64,000 nucleotides of DNA. Origin: Pseudodesulfovibrio sediminis. GTDB taxonomy: Bacteria > Desulfobacterota > Desulfovibrionia > Desulfovibrionales > Desulfovibrionaceae. The stretch spans positions 3,043,001-3,107,000 of the forward strand of contig NZ_AP024485.1 in assembly GCF_020886695.1 (NCBI RefSeq), given 5' to 3'. The notes beneath the pieces were generated by a model. The model did not search any database and was not told the origin of the DNA. It saw nothing but the letters and a program-made list of their open reading frames with translations. Of this stretch, positions 9,538-19,459 are shown in pieces. Numbering within the stretch: position 1 is the stretch's first letter; the number at the start of each line of letters is the position of its first letter. The position numbers were made by a program, and so were the translations under genes.

Positions 9538-10476
9538 ATGCCTGGAGCATATGCACATTTGACGATGGTCAATAGGTTTAAAACCCCTCAAGCCCTGGAT
9601 GGCATTCCGGGCTTTACCGGGGAAATGGCGTTCCCTGTGACGCAGTGGCTGAAATTTCTGGAGTTGGGCGCAGTCAGCCCTGATTATCCGTACCTTAAGC
9701 TGCTCAATGACGAAGCCGAACATTGGGCCAATGCCATGCACCACCATAAGGTTGGAGATCGGTTGAAGGCGGGCATCAGGTATGTTCGCGATCTGGACGG
9801 CGTGGCCAAGTCGAAGTGCTTTGTCTGGCTGCTGGGGTTTGCCTCGCATATCGCCATGGATGTCACCATCCATCCCGTGGTCAACCTCAAGGTGGGCAAG
9901 TACGAGGACAACAAGACCGATCATCGCATTTGCGAGATGAATCAGGATGTCCATATCTTTCGGGAGCTGAATCTGGGTGCCATGGCGGAAGCCGAGATCA
10001 TCCGTGCCAGGATAGCCAATTGCGGGGCACAGGACGACACGAACAACCTTGATCCCGACGTGAAGGAAGCCTGGACGCACATGATTGTGGAGACCTCCGA
10101 TGCGCAGGAGCGGAAGAAATACCCGCTCAATGTGGGGGGGTGGCATGGCAACTTCGTGTCCATGCTCGACAATGTCGAGGACACATCCCGGCTTCCCGCC
10201 TTTGCGCGCCATGTCCTGTCCGGTTTGGGGGTGGGATATCCGAGAGAGGACGAGTTGCAGGAGACCTTTCTCCTCAATCTAAAGGTGCCTGGCAACAGGC
10301 GCATGGCCTATGACGATATTTTCGATAAGGCCCAGGGAAACGTGGCCATGCTCTGGTCGCTCATCGGCCGTGGATGCTACGGCGTTGATGATGATTTTGA
10401 GAGCAAAATTCATAACTGGGACCTGGATTCCGGTAAGGTGCAAGAAGATGAATCCTGCGTGTTTTGGAGGGATTGA
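9538..10476 (+). CDS. zinc-dependent phospholipase C family protein
   Basis: 312 residues. It begins MPGAYAHLTM and carries GAVSPDYPYL, a His-rich stretch AMHHHK and a second block HIAMDVTIHPVVN followed by DHRICEMNQD. This His/Asp layout is typical of the bacterial zinc-dependent phospholipase C-like family, where these residues bind metal. The start is set by GAGGAGG just before ATG 9538; an upstream in-frame start at 9499 has no ribosome site. No signal peptide is evident. It is followed after 1 nt by a lipoprotein gene, so the two are probably co-transcribed. The real substrate is not shown by the sequence. Confidence 0.75.
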   Translation: MPGAYAHLTMVNRFKTPQALDGIPGFTGEMAFPVTQWLKFLELGAVSPDYPYLKLLNDEAEHWANAMHHHKVGDRLKAGIRYVRDLDGVAKSKCFVWLLGFASHIAMDVTIHPVVNLKVGKYEDNKTDHRICEMNQDVHIFRELNLGAMAEAEIIRARIANCGAQDDTNNLDPDVKEAWTHMIVETSDAQERKKYPLNVGGWHGNFVSMLDNVEDTSRLPAFARHVLSGLGVGYPREDELQETFLLNLKVPGNRRMAYDDIFDKAQGNVAMLWSLIGRGCYGVDDDFESKIHNWDLDSGKVQEDESCVFWRD

Positions 10477-10477
10477 T

Positions 10478-10891
10478 ATGAGAAAAGTTGCAGTGTTGTC
10501 GGCCTTGATAGTTGTCTCCCTGTTCGCGTTTGGCTGTGCGTGTCAGGCTGATGAGGATATGCGCAGTCTGGCCACAAAGTTGAACTCGCTGACCACGGCG
10601 GCGCAGGGCTATGAAACCTACATGAAACCGGACCCCGCCATGAGTGATCAGGCGTTCCTTGAGGCGGCCACAGCCAATGATCCCTCGCTGCTGACTCCTT
10701 TTGCCGACTACAAGCTCGACGTGGAACGGCAGGATGGATTCGTCAGTATTCTGGTCTGCACCCCGGACGGCAGCAAGGCGCTTCTACAGGATGTGGGATG
10801 CACCGGGGAATTCGACTTGCCTTTATGGGAAAATGATGAGCCTATTCCGTGTGATATGGTCCCTTCGGCCTTTTCGCTGTGTCCCCAATAG
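10478..10891 (+). CDS. small lipoprotein of unknown function
   Basis: 137 residues with a lipoprotein signal: MRK followed by a hydrophobic stretch and a Cys-containing lipobox (FAFGCACQ, Cys near 20). The mature part is acidic and has no motif I recognise. It is adjacent to the phospholipase-C-like gene (TGA, 1 nt, ATG) with GGAGG upstream, and ends before a strong terminator, so it is the second gene of a bicistronic unit. Confidence 0.75.
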   Translation: MRKVAVLSALIVVSLFAFGCACQADEDMRSLATKLNSLTTAAQGYETYMKPDPAMSDQAFLEAATANDPSLLTPFADYKLDVERQDGFVSILVCTPDGSKALLQDVGCTGEFDLPLWENDEPIPCDMVPSAFSLCPQ

Positions 10892-10930
10892 CGGGGACGG
10901 CGGGGCTGCCGGTCATACGTTTTTTCAATA

Positions 10931-10960
10931 AAAAGCCGCTCCATGGAGCGGCTTTTTTTA
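10931..10960 (+). terminator. Rho-independent terminator after the lipoprotein gene
   Basis: A self-complementary stem AAAGCCGCTC / GAGCGGCTTT around CATG is followed by a T run. The A run on the 5' side means it could also work on the minus strand. Confidence 0.88.
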
Positions 10961-11048
10961 TGCTTTGAAAGTGGACACCACAGATCATTCGGGGTAACAA
11001 ATAAAAAGTCTCAAATTTATCTAGACTTTAATCACGGTTGGCGGATGT

Positions 11049-13730
11049 ATGGTGAAACAGACTCTATTTGCGGGGATTCCCGATGTTCTGGATGAGCAGA
11101 AATATGCTCATGGGGGAAACGTGCGGCGACTGGCCGAAACTGCCGGATGCCTGCCCGAGGAGATTCTTGATTTTTCTGCCAACGTGAATCCGCTTGGTCC
11201 GCCGCCGTGGCTGGGACAGGTGGTTGGGCAGGCGTTGCAATCCGTGGATGCCTACCCGGACCCGGACTGTTATGATCTGCTCATGGCCGCGTCGGAATTG
11301 TACAAGGTCTGGCCGACACAGGTCATCGCCGGCAACGGCGCGTCCGAGCTGCTTTTTGCCATCGCGGGCATGGGCCAGCATCGACAGGCGATCATCCCTT
11401 CGCCCACCTATGTTGATTATGCACGGGCATGCAAGGCGCATCGACTGCCCATTGTCGAAGCGGGCATGACCGAGGACTTTCAGGTGGATTTCCCGGCCAT
11501 GGCCTCGTTGTTGACCACCCCATCGGTGGTCTTTCTGTGCAATCCGAACAACCCCACGGGGACGACCATTTCTCCGGCCGACCTGAGGGAAGTGGCGACC
11601 ATGTTTCCGCAGTCGCGGTTCGTGGTGGATGAATCCTTTGGCGAGTTCATGCCCGAGGACACGGACCGGCTGATCCGTAATCGCCCCTCCAATGTGATCA
11701 CCGTCTTGTCGCTGACCAAATTTTACGCCATCCCCGGTATTCGGTTGGGGCTGGCTTTTGGCGACCCGGATGTGATCCTGCGACTCAAGCAGCGGCTCCC
11801 GGCCTGGTCCGTGAACCTCCTTGCCCAGAAAGTGGGCGAGCGGTGTCTTCGGGACAAGCAGTATGCTGCCGTCACCCGTGAAGAGACCGGGTTGTTACGC
11901 GAGAACCTTGCCTCGGGCCTGCGGCATATTCCGGGTATCAAGGTCATGCCCGGCGTGGCCAACTACCTGCTCTGTCGCATGGACCGTATCGGTCAGGACG
12001 CCACCGGGCTTCAGCAGCGTCTGCTGAAGGAGCACCATATCTCCATCCGCCTGTGCGGTAACTATACCGGACTGGACAACAACTGGTTCCGTGTGGCCGT
12101 GCGTGACAAGGATGACAACGAGCAGCTCATCCGGGCCATGGAAGCGGTCAGCGGGACCGCGCGCGGACCGGTTGTGAAACGCGCGAGGAAAACTCCCGCG
12201 CTCATGATCCAGGGAACCAGCTCCAATGCGGGCAAATCCGTTTTGGCCGCAGCGTTCTGCCGGATCATGCTTCAGGACGGGTACTCCGTGGCGCCGTTCA
12301 AGGCGCAGAACATGTCGCTCAATTCGTTTGTCACGGATCAGGGCGGCGAGATGGGACGCGCGCAGGTGACCCAGGCCATGGCCTGTCGCCTCAAACCGGA
12401 TGTGCGCATGAACCCGGTACTGCTCAAGCCCGGCTCGGATACCGGCTCTCAGGTCATTGTCATGGGGCAGCCTGTGGGGCACATGGCCGTGCGGGAATAT
12501 GTGGAGTACAAGCCGCGCGCCTGGGAGGCCGTTAAAACCGCCTACGACTCACTGGCCAACGAGCATGACATTATCGTGCTGGAAGGCGCTGGCAGTCCGG
12601 CGGAAGTGAATCTGAAACACCACGACATCGTGAACATGGCCATGGCCAGATTCGCCAACGCGCGCGTGCTGCTTACGGGCGACATCGACCGGGGCGGCGT
12701 GTTCGCGTCCATGGTCGGGACCATGCACCTGCTCACGCCCATGGAGCGCGATCTGGTGGAGGGTTTCCTCATCAATCGGTTCCGGGGTGATGCCAGCCTC
12801 CTTGATCCAGCCTTTGGACAGATGTTCGAGCACACGGGCAAGCCGGTCATGGGCACCATCCCGTACATCCATTCCCTCGGCCTGCCCGAAGAGGATTCGG
12901 TCTCCTTCAAGGAAGGATTCAGGCCGGAGCATACCTCCTTCCCGGACGACGAGTGTGTGGAGATCGTGGTGCTGGATCTGCCGCGTATCTCGAATTTCAA
13001 CGATATTGATCCGCTGCACGCCGAGCCGGATGTGAAGATCCGTGTGGTTTCCGATGCGCGTGACGTGGGCACACCGGACGCCATCATCATTCCCGGCTCC
13101 AAGTCCACGGTGCCGGACATGAAGACTCTCAAAGGGACGGGCATGGCCGCAGTGTTGCGGGAACTCGCCAATGACGGGCACCGTACCCGTATTGTCGGTA
13201 TCTGCGGTGGTTTTCAGATGCTCGGCCAGACCGTGGATGATCCGTATGGGCTGGAGTCGGAGACCACCCGCGTGGAAGGCTTCGGCCTGCTGCCGGTGCA
13301 GACGTCGCTCCTGCCGGACAAGACCCTGACCCGAACCTGGGGTGTCCATTCAGGGTCCGGCCATCCTGTGCACGGCTATGAAATTCACCATGGACAGACA
13401 ACGCCGCTGGCAGACGACCTGCGTGTGGCGTTGCGTGACAACGCAGGGGAGCCGTTGGGTTATATGCGTGCCGATGGCCGCGTGGTCGGTTCGTATCTGC
13501 ACGGCCTGTTTGATGCGGACGAGTTCCGGCGTTGGTTCATCAACCAGCTGCGCATGGACAAGGGGCTGTCGCCTCTGGATGGCGTACAGGTCACGTTTGA
13601 TCTGGAGGACGCGCTGGATAACCTGGCCTCTGTGGTGCGGGAAGCCGTGTGCATGGACAAGGTCTACAAGGCGCTCGGTTTTTCCGGCTGCTGCAATCAG
13701 GCTAGCCTGTTCTACCGGATGGGCGGCTGA
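11049..13730 (+). CDS. cobD-cobQ: threonine-phosphate decarboxylase (CobD/CobC) fused to cobyric acid synthase (CobQ)
   Basis: An 893-residue fusion of two cobalamin-biosynthesis enzymes. Residues 1 to about 365 are a class I/II aminotransferase-fold domain like L-threonine-O-3-phosphate decarboxylase ([32 protein letters not shown]-Lys near 223 in [11 protein letters not shown]). From about 380 a full CobQ follows: P-loop-like [25 protein letters not shown], and a class I glutamine-amidotransferase domain with nucleophile Cys near 719 ([11 protein letters not shown]) and His in GSYLHGLFD. CobQ amidates the corrin ring, and CobD makes the aminopropanol arm attached in the next step, so the fusion joins neighbouring reactions. 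No cobalamin riboswitch is visible upstream. cobT lies about 20 kb away. Confidence 0.92.
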   Translation: MVKQTLFAGIPDVLDEQKYAHGGNVRRLAETAGCLPEEILDFSANVNPLGPPPWLGQVVGQALQSVDAYPDPDCYDLLMAASELYKVWPTQVIAGNGASELLFAIAGMGQHRQAIIPSPTYVDYARACKAHRLPIVEAGMTEDFQVDFPAMASLLTTPSVVFLCNPNNPTGTTISPADLREVATMFPQSRFVVDESFGEFMPEDTDRLIRNRPSNVITVLSLTKFYAIPGIRLGLAFGDPDVILRLKQRLPAWSVNLLAQKVGERCLRDKQYAAVTREETGLLRENLASGLRHIPGIKVMPGVANYLLCRMDRIGQDATGLQQRLLKEHHISIRLCGNYTGLDNNWFRVAVRDKDDNEQLIRAMEAVSGTARGPVVKRARKTPALMIQGTSSNAGKSVLAAAFCRIMLQDGYSVAPFKAQNMSLNSFVTDQGGEMGRAQVTQAMACRLKPDVRMNPVLLKPGSDTGSQVIVMGQPVGHMAVREYVEYKPRAWEAVKTAYDSLANEHDIIVLEGAGSPAEVNLKHHDIVNMAMARFANARVLLTGDIDRGGVFASMVGTMHLLTPMERDLVEGFLINRFRGDASLLDPAFGQMFEHTGKPVMGTIPYIHSLGLPEEDSVSFKEGFRPEHTSFPDDECVEIVVLDLPRISNFNDIDPLHAEPDVKIRVVSDARDVGTPDAIIIPGSKSTVPDMKTLKGTGMAAVLRELANDGHRTRIVGICGGFQMLGQTVDDPYGLESETTRVEGFGLLPVQTSLLPDKTLTRTWGVHSGSGHPVHGYEIHHGQTTPLADDLRVALRDNAGEPLGYMRADGRVVGSYLHGLFDADEFRRWFINQLRMDKGLSPLDGVQVTFDLEDALDNLASVVREAVCMDKVYKALGFSGCCNQASLFYRMGG

Positions 13731-13753
13731 TCCACGACAGGGAGAAACCGTTC

Positions 13754-15418
13754 CTAGGTCACTCCTTCGGAGTCGGAGGAGGTCGCCACCGTGCAGGTGT
13801 TTTTGCCCTTGGACTTGGATTCGTACATGGCCTGATCCGCGCTCTTGAGCAGTTCGGTCCCAGCGTCATTGTGGTCGGGGTGCACCGCCACGCCTATACT
13901 GGCTCCGATTTGTACCTGGGCGGCCTTCAGCGGGAACGGGCGACACAATTCCTTGACGATCTTTTCTCCCACCATGGCGGCTTCATCAACGCTTTTGATT
14001 TCACTCAGGATAATCGCGAATTCGTCGCCACCCAGTCGGGCAACGGTGTCGGTTTTGCGCACGGTGTTTGAGAGGGTGTCGCCGACCTTGATCAGCAGTT
14101 CATCTCCGGCTTCGTGTCCGTGGGTATCGTTGACTGCCTTGAACCCGTCCAGATCGATGAAGAGTATGGCGAGTTTGCGTTCGTACCGTTTGGCATGGGC
14201 TATGCCTGTGGTCAGCCTGTCAAAAAAGTTCTTGCGGTTGGGCAGGCCGGTCAGCGAGTCGAACAGGGCCATGGATATCAACTGCGTCTGATAAATCTTG
14301 CGTCGCGAAATGGCCATGGCCAGATGCCATGAGCCAAAGGCGATGAGCAGAAACAATCCGCCGCCGCCCAGGAAGAGCTTGAACATGAGGGTATGAGTAT
14401 ACCCCTGCATGACCTCAGCCGGAACATGGGAGAGCAGTACCCAGAAATACTGCGGCTTGTCTGTAGCGGTGTGTGTGACTTGGTCAGCAGGTATGTTCTT
14501 GCTGGCTTGGACAGCTTCTTCAATTGGGTAAATTGTTTTGAAGGTGAACAGACCATTTGTTGTTTGAATCTGTCCGGCTCCCATTTCGAGAATCCGCTGC
14601 CATTCGGTGGGATAGTCTCTGGCAAAGGTTGCGTTGGCCCGGTCTTTAAACATGAACCCCCATTCCTTGTCTTTTTCTGGACCAAGGAGCCAGTACCCAT
14701 CAGAATTCAGGAGTGCCTTGGAGCCTTGGGAATTTGAGCCGGACCTGACAATTCGTCCCAGCAACTTGCGGGCGGCATAATTGATCAGAACGATACCTCT
14801 TTTTTTTCCGTCAGAGTCGAAGACCGGAGTACCTATCCTTATCATGGGATTCAGGGGGCGTTCCACATGACCGCCTTCCACATTGAGATCAAGCGGGGAA
14901 ATAAAAAGATCTTGTTGGTTAAGGGCGAAACACTCCTTGAAGTAGTATCGATTGCCCTTGTTTTGCAATTTGTCTTTCGTCACAGCCATGGCCTTGCCGC
15001 TGTAATTTACGCGAACTGTCTCCATTCCGTTTTCATCCAGAAAGCGGATCTGGTCATAGATGTGTTTGCTTTCAGCCAGACGAGCGTATTCGCGTTCTAT
15101 ATCCGGGATCATACTCCTGGTACCGGAGTCGAGATGCAGGATGAGTTCGTTTTGTCGTGCAAGAAACAGTACGTCACTCACAATGTGGTCGAATTCATTG
15201 TAAATGGTGGCTTGTTGAAGTTCGATGGAAGTCGTTTGGCGAGACTTGATATCCGAGAGGAATGTCTTCAGATTGGATTGGTACATGACTGCGACGCTGC
15301 CGCCCAGTACGGCACCGATGGACAGGAACAGGATAAGAAAAAGGTTCATGGCCCTTTGGACGATTTTCACGTTGTCCGGTATACCGTTGGGTTGTGTCTT
15401 GCTGACGTTTTGGGGCAT
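13754..15418 (-). CDS. membrane diguanylate cyclase with periplasmic Cache-type sensor
   Basis: About 554 residues. An N-terminal membrane helix (about 15-40) and an extracytoplasmic Cache-like domain are followed by a second helix near 340-360 and a GGDEF domain (about 385-545). The active-site motif is intact (ARLGGDEFAI) and a product-inhibition site RxxD (RKTD) lies five residues before it, so it should make cyclic-di-GMP with feedback control. ATG 15418 is preferred because GGATGG lies about 8 nt upstream; ATG 15430 and a much longer frame to 15571 are possible. It converges on the cobD-cobQ gene and is monocistronic. Confidence 0.88.
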   Translation of the reverse strand: MPQNVSKTQPNGIPDNVKIVQRAMNLFLILFLSIGAVLGGSVAVMYQSNLKTFLSDIKSRQTTSIELQQATIYNEFDHIVSDVLFLARQNELILHLDSGTRSMIPDIEREYARLAESKHIYDQIRFLDENGMETVRVNYSGKAMAVTKDKLQNKGNRYYFKECFALNQQDLFISPLDLNVEGGHVERPLNPMIRIGTPVFDSDGKKRGIVLINYAARKLLGRIVRSGSNSQGSKALLNSDGYWLLGPEKDKEWGFMFKDRANATFARDYPTEWQRILEMGAGQIQTTNGLFTFKTIYPIEEAVQASKNIPADQVTHTATDKPQYFWVLLSHVPAEVMQGYTHTLMFKLFLGGGGLFLLIAFGSWHLAMAISRRKIYQTQLISMALFDSLTGLPNRKNFFDRLTTGIAHAKRYERKLAILFIDLDGFKAVNDTHGHEAGDELLIKVGDTLSNTVRKTDTVARLGGDEFAIILSEIKSVDEAAMVGEKIVKELCRPFPLKAAQVQIGASIGVAVHPDHNDAGTELLKSADQAMYESKSKGKNTCTVATSSDSEGVT

Positions 15419-15919
15419 CAGGTTAACCATCCTTCCATGATGTTTTGATGTCGTGAATACTGACGGATATGTATTTCCCAATAGTCCTGTGTTTATCAGT
15501 AGTTGAAAACTAGACCTGTTTTCGGAATAAACCAATGATTTTATCCGGTGGGAGATATGATTTGGGCGCACTGTTAAGAATAAGGCACAGAATCTGCGCT
15601 TTGTTGGCCATGAGGATGCATGCGTAGTAACGCGCGCGCAATCCCTTCGGCATCCCTGTTTTACTGTTCTCTTCCAGAAATCAGGCCGGATATGCTGAAA
15701 CTGTATTTGTAGACTGCCTCGGTCGACATTTTTTTCACAAACTGAGGTTTGAGTCTTGACTTGTGGGTCAAAAACAGGTTTTTAGGTGGGCCGCGAGGTT
15801 CTCTGGCCGTTTGCGGATGGAATTGCACCACTCAATGAAAACGTGTATCCATCCGTGACAACGTTATTTCATAACAGGCCATATAGAGACCGCCGAAGCG
15901 GCCATCCAAGGAGGATCAC
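15419..15919. other. intergenic region between divergent genes, no gene seen
   Basis: About 500 nt between the divergent diguanylate cyclase and CBS/ACT genes. It should hold both promoters. A possible TTGACT box near 15754 exists but without a convincing -10. A short hairpin (CCGCCGAAGCGG, near 15890) precedes the CBS gene's ribosome site. No riboswitch, tRNA or small ORF could be supported. Confidence 0.4.
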
Positions 15920-16576
15920 ATGTACGTTGGACTGAAAATGCTGCGCGACTTTGTCAAAGTCACCCCCCAGACCTTGGTCAAGGATGCTCAAAAAGAGCTC
16001 GAGACCAATAAACTCTGGATGCTCTTGGTGGTGGATGACGACGGCAAGTTGCTTGGCTACGTGCGCAAGGAAGACATTTTCGCCGCGCTGCCGTCCATCA
16101 TGACCTCTCTGGAGAAACACGAGATCAATTATCTCATGAGCAAGCTCACCGTGGAGAAGATCTACCGCACCGATATCAAGACCGTGGCCCCCGAGACGGA
16201 AATCGAGGGTGCCGCCGACATGATGTTCGAGATGGATCTTGCCGGCCTCGCAGTCGTCGACACGAACGGAGAGCTGATCGGTTATATCAACCGGAACGTC
16301 ATGCTCGACGTATTGGCCGAGGAGATGGGATACCGCGAGGGCGGCAGTCGACTGACCATTGAAGTCGAGGACCGCTCCGGCGTACTGTATGAAGTCGCCG
16401 GTGTCATCGCCAATATGAAGATGTCCATCATCTCCACCGGGACCTTCTTTTTTAACGGACGCAGAGTAGTGGTCGTCCGTATAGATACCGAAGACCCGTC
16501 CACCGTTGCCACGGCACTGGAGGACAGGGGCTACAAACTGGTCACTCCCGACGATTTCAAGGGGGAGTGGACCTAA
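15920..16576 (+). CDS. CBS-domain pair plus ACT-domain protein
   Basis: 218 residues. Two CBS motifs (about 1-65 and 75-130; VDDDGKLLGYVRKED and VDTNGELIGYINR) are followed by an ACT domain (about 143-210; LTIEVEDRSGVLYEVAGVIA). CBS pairs usually bind adenosyl ligands and ACT domains bind amino acids, so this is likely a small-molecule sensor. It starts at ATG 15920 after GGAGG. It opens a run of genes for amino-acid-type transport and acyl-CoA ligation on the same strand, so it probably senses the transported substrate or its metabolite. Confidence 0.85.
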   Translation: MYVGLKMLRDFVKVTPQTLVKDAQKELETNKLWMLLVVDDDGKLLGYVRKEDIFAALPSIMTSLEKHEINYLMSKLTVEKIYRTDIKTVAPETEIEGAADMMFEMDLAGLAVVDTNGELIGYINRNVMLDVLAEEMGYREGGSRLTIEVEDRSGVLYEVAGVIANMKMSIISTGTFFFNGRRVVVVRIDTEDPSTVATALEDRGYKLVTPDDFKGEWT

Positions 16577-16690
16577 GGGCTCACCAGCCGACTCGGCAGC
16601 ATATGGACCAGTAACGGTGTTCAGGAATTCACCGTCTGGCCGTGCATACGTCGTTTATGACGGTGTGTTCTCAACCATAATTGCAGGATT

Positions 16691-17488
16691 ATGGCATATC
16701 TTGACGTCAGTGACGTAACACTCACCTTCAAGGGCATCGCAGCTCTTATGGGGGTGTCCTTCACCGTGGAACAGGGGACGATCGCATCCCTTATTGGTCC
16801 AAACGGTGCAGGCAAAACCTCCATGCTCAACTGTATCAGTGGTCGCTATATCCCCGATGGCGGGGCTAAGGGACCTTGCTCAATCACCCTCGACGACGAA
16901 TGTCTGCTTTCTCTTCCGGCGCACAAACGCACGGAGCTCGGACTTTCGCGCACCTTTCAAAACATCGCCCTGTTCAAAGGCCTTTCGGTTCTGGACAACC
17001 TCATGGTCGGTCGGCACAGCCAGATCAACTACGGGTTGTTTTCCTCCATTTTCTATTGGGGAAAGACTGTCAGGACAGAGGACAAACACCGCCGTCGTGT
17101 GGAAGATGTCATCGATTTTCTCAATCTTTCACCCTATCGGCATCATCATGCGGGACGCCTTCCCTATGGTGTGCAGAAACGGGTGGAACTCGGCCGCGCA
17201 CTCGCCGCGGAACCCAAGCTCATTTTACTCGATGAGCCCATGGCTGGCATGAACCTCGAAGAAACCGAGGACATGGCTCGATATATCCTGGACATAGCCG
17301 AAGAGTGGGGCGTGACCGTCCTGCTCGTGGAGCACGACATGGGAGTTGTCATGGACATCTCCGATAAAGTCGTGGTGCTCGACTTCGGGTCCAAGCTAGC
17401 CGAGGGCACACCGGATGAAGTGCAGGCAGATCCCAGCGTCATCGCTGCCTATCTGGGCACCGAAGAAGAGACGTTCACCAGGAGATGA
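16691..17488 (+). CDS. livG: branched-chain amino acid-type ABC transporter ATPase, LivG-like
   Basis: 265 residues. An ABC ATPase of the LivG type: Walker A IGPNGAGKTSM near 35-45, a LivG-like insert after it, LSRTFQNIALF as Q-loop, a signature region LPYGVQKRVELGRAL, Walker B LILLDEPMAGMN and the switch His in VLLVEHDMG. The signature reads YGVQK rather than LSGGQ, which is usual for LivG. It is the first importer gene of this cluster, 114 nt after the CBS/ACT gene, and pairs with the LivF-like ATPase at 22901. Confidence 0.9.
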   Translation: MAYLDVSDVTLTFKGIAALMGVSFTVEQGTIASLIGPNGAGKTSMLNCISGRYIPDGGAKGPCSITLDDECLLSLPAHKRTELGLSRTFQNIALFKGLSVLDNLMVGRHSQINYGLFSSIFYWGKTVRTEDKHRRRVEDVIDFLNLSPYRHHHAGRLPYGVQKRVELGRALAAEPKLILLDEPMAGMNLEETEDMARYILDIAEEWGVTVLLVEHDMGVVMDISDKVVVLDFGSKLAEGTPDEVQADPSVIAAYLGTEEETFTRR

Positions 17489-17545
17489 GACAAATAGGTC
17501 CGGACCCTGATCAGGGGACGAGAACACTCAAAATACGGATTGCAC

Positions 17546-19459
17546 ATGCCGAAATCATATAAGACAACATTGCCCCGTCTGCTCATCAAGCAGGCCGAGG
17601 AGCGCGCCCGGAAGACCGCCCTGCGTGAAAAGGAATGGGGTGTCTGGCAGGCCGTTACCTGGCAGGAAAACCTCAAGATCACAGCGGAATTCGCCTGTGG
17701 GCTGGAGAAGCTGGGGCTGACCAAGGGCGACATCGTCATTCTCATCGGCGACAACCGCCCGGAATGGATCTGGGCCGAGCTCGCCATTCAGGCTCTAGGC
17801 GGCATCGCACTGGGGCTGTATCAGGACTCACCTGCCGAAGAAATCGAATATATTTTTGCGCTTTCAGAATGCAAACTCGTGGTTGCCGAAGACCAGGAGC
17901 AGGTGGACAAGATGTTGTCGTTCCGCGACAACCTGCCTCACCTGAAGCATATCATCTATCATGATCCCAAGGGCTTGGTCGCTTATGAAGCGGACGTGGA
18001 CGGGCTGCAGGATTTCAAGGCCATTCGCCGTCTGGGACGTGAAGCCCAGTCCGATGTGGTGGGCCGATACAAGGAGCTGGCTCGCAAGCTCGATCCCAAT
18101 GACGCCTGTCTCATCGCCACCACGTCTGGCACCACGGGACGGCCCAAGCTGGCCATGCTCTCCCACGTCAACCTGCTCTCCATGGCCCATAATCTGGGTC
18201 AGTTTGACCCCAAATCCGCCAGGGACGAGTTCGTCTCCTTCCTGCCGCTGGCATGGATGGGCGAACAGATGATGGCCGTGGCGTCAGCGCTGCTGTTCGG
18301 CTTCTGCGTCAATTTTCCGGAGACCCCGGACACGGCCTCTGCCGACTCCCGCGAGATCGGGCCGCATTTTATCTTCTCCCCGCCGCGCGTGTATGAATCC
18401 ATTGCGGCAAAGGTGCAGGGCGACATAATGGAGACTACGCCCATTAAGCGGTTCCTGTATCACCTCTTCCTGCCCATCGGGTATGAATATGTGGACACGG
18501 TCTTTGCGGGCGAAACCCCGTCAGCCTGGCTCAAGTTCAAGTATTTCATCGCGGACAAGGGGCTGTTTCGCGCTCTGCGCGATCGCCTTGGGTTCTCGCG
18601 CATGCGCAGCGCCACTACCGGCGGTGCGGCGCTCGGCCCGGATATCTTCCGTTTCTTCCACGCCCTTGGCGTCCGGTTGAAGCAGATCTACGGCCAGACC
18701 GAGATCGCGGGTATTTCCTGTATTCACAAGGATGGCGAGGTCGACTTTACCTCGGTTGGCGCGCCGATTCCCGAGACCGAGGTCAGGATCACGGAAGAGG
18801 GCGAGATCATCTCCCGTTCCCCGGCGGTTTTTCTCGGCTACTACAAAAACGAGGAAGCGACACGGGAAACGGTCTCCGAAGACGGTTGGCTGCTGTCCGG
18901 CGACGCCGGGTATTTTGACGACAATGGCCGACTGGTGGTCATTGATCGCCTCAAGGACGTCATGCACCTCAACGACGGCACCCAGTTCTCGCCGCAGTTT
19001 CTGGAAAACAAGATCAAGTTCTCCCCATTCCTGCGCGAATCCGTGGTGCTCGGCGGCGGGCGCGATTATGTGTCAGCCATCCTGTGCATCGACATGGCCA
19101 TCGTGGGCCACTGGGCAGAGACACAGATGGTCACCTACACCACGTATCAGGATCTGGCGGCCAAGGATGAGGTCTATCAACTCATCAAGGATGAGGTCGC
19201 CAAGACCAACGCGACCCTGCCTGCCGAAACGCAGATCAAACGGTTCTGCCTGCTGTACAAGGAACTCGACCCGGATGACGGCGAACTGACCCGCACGCGC
19301 AAGGTGCGGCGCAAGACCATCAACGAGCGATACGGCTCGCTCATCGAGGCGCTCTATACAGATGCCTGCGCCATGAATCTGGAAACCGAAATCACCTACC
19401 AGGATGGCCGGGTGCGAGAGATATGCGGTGCTATCCGCATTGAGGACATGGAGGCCTAA
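17546..19459 (+). CDS. AMP-dependent long-chain acyl-CoA synthetase-like ligase
   Basis: 637 residues. An adenylate-forming enzyme with the AMP-binding signature TSGTTGRPKLAM (near 193-204), IYGQTEIAG for adenine binding and SGDAGYFDDNGRLVVIDR near the hinge. Family members activate carboxylic acids to acyl-AMP and then acyl-CoA. It lies between the LivG and LivH genes and its stop abuts the GTG of livH, so it is embedded in the importer operon. That suggests activation of an imported acid or of an amino-acid-derived carboxylate. Start at ATG 17546; a TTG two codons upstream is possible. The substrate cannot be read from sequence. Confidence 0.88.
   Translation: MPKSYKTTLPRLLIKQAEERARKTALREKEWGVWQAVTWQENLKITAEFACGLEKLGLTKGDIVILIGDNRPEWIWAELAIQALGGIALGLYQDSPAEEIEYIFALSECKLVVAEDQEQVDKMLSFRDNLPHLKHIIYHDPKGLVAYEADVDGLQDFKAIRRLGREAQSDVVGRYKELARKLDPNDACLIATTSGTTGRPKLAMLSHVNLLSMAHNLGQFDPKSARDEFVSFLPLAWMGEQMMAVASALLFGFCVNFPETPDTASADSREIGPHFIFSPPRVYESIAAKVQGDIMETTPIKRFLYHLFLPIGYEYVDTVFAGETPSAWLKFKYFIADKGLFRALRDRLGFSRMRSATTGGAALGPDIFRFFHALGVRLKQIYGQTEIAGISCIHKDGEVDFTSVGAPIPETEVRITEEGEIISRSPAVFLGYYKNEEATRETVSEDGWLLSGDAGYFDDNGRLVVIDRLKDVMHLNDGTQFSPQFLENKIKFSPFLRESVVLGGGRDYVSAILCIDMAIVGHWAETQMVTYTTYQDLAAKDEVYQLIKDEVAKTNATLPAETQIKRFCLLYKELDPDDGELTRTRKVRRKTINERYGSLIEALYTDACAMNLETEITYQDGRVREICGAIRIEDMEA

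Noticed and set aside
10961-11048. Cobalamin riboswitch before the cobD-cobQ gene
   Set aside because: The gap is only 88 nt and has no B12-box-like sequence; none was seen before cobT either.
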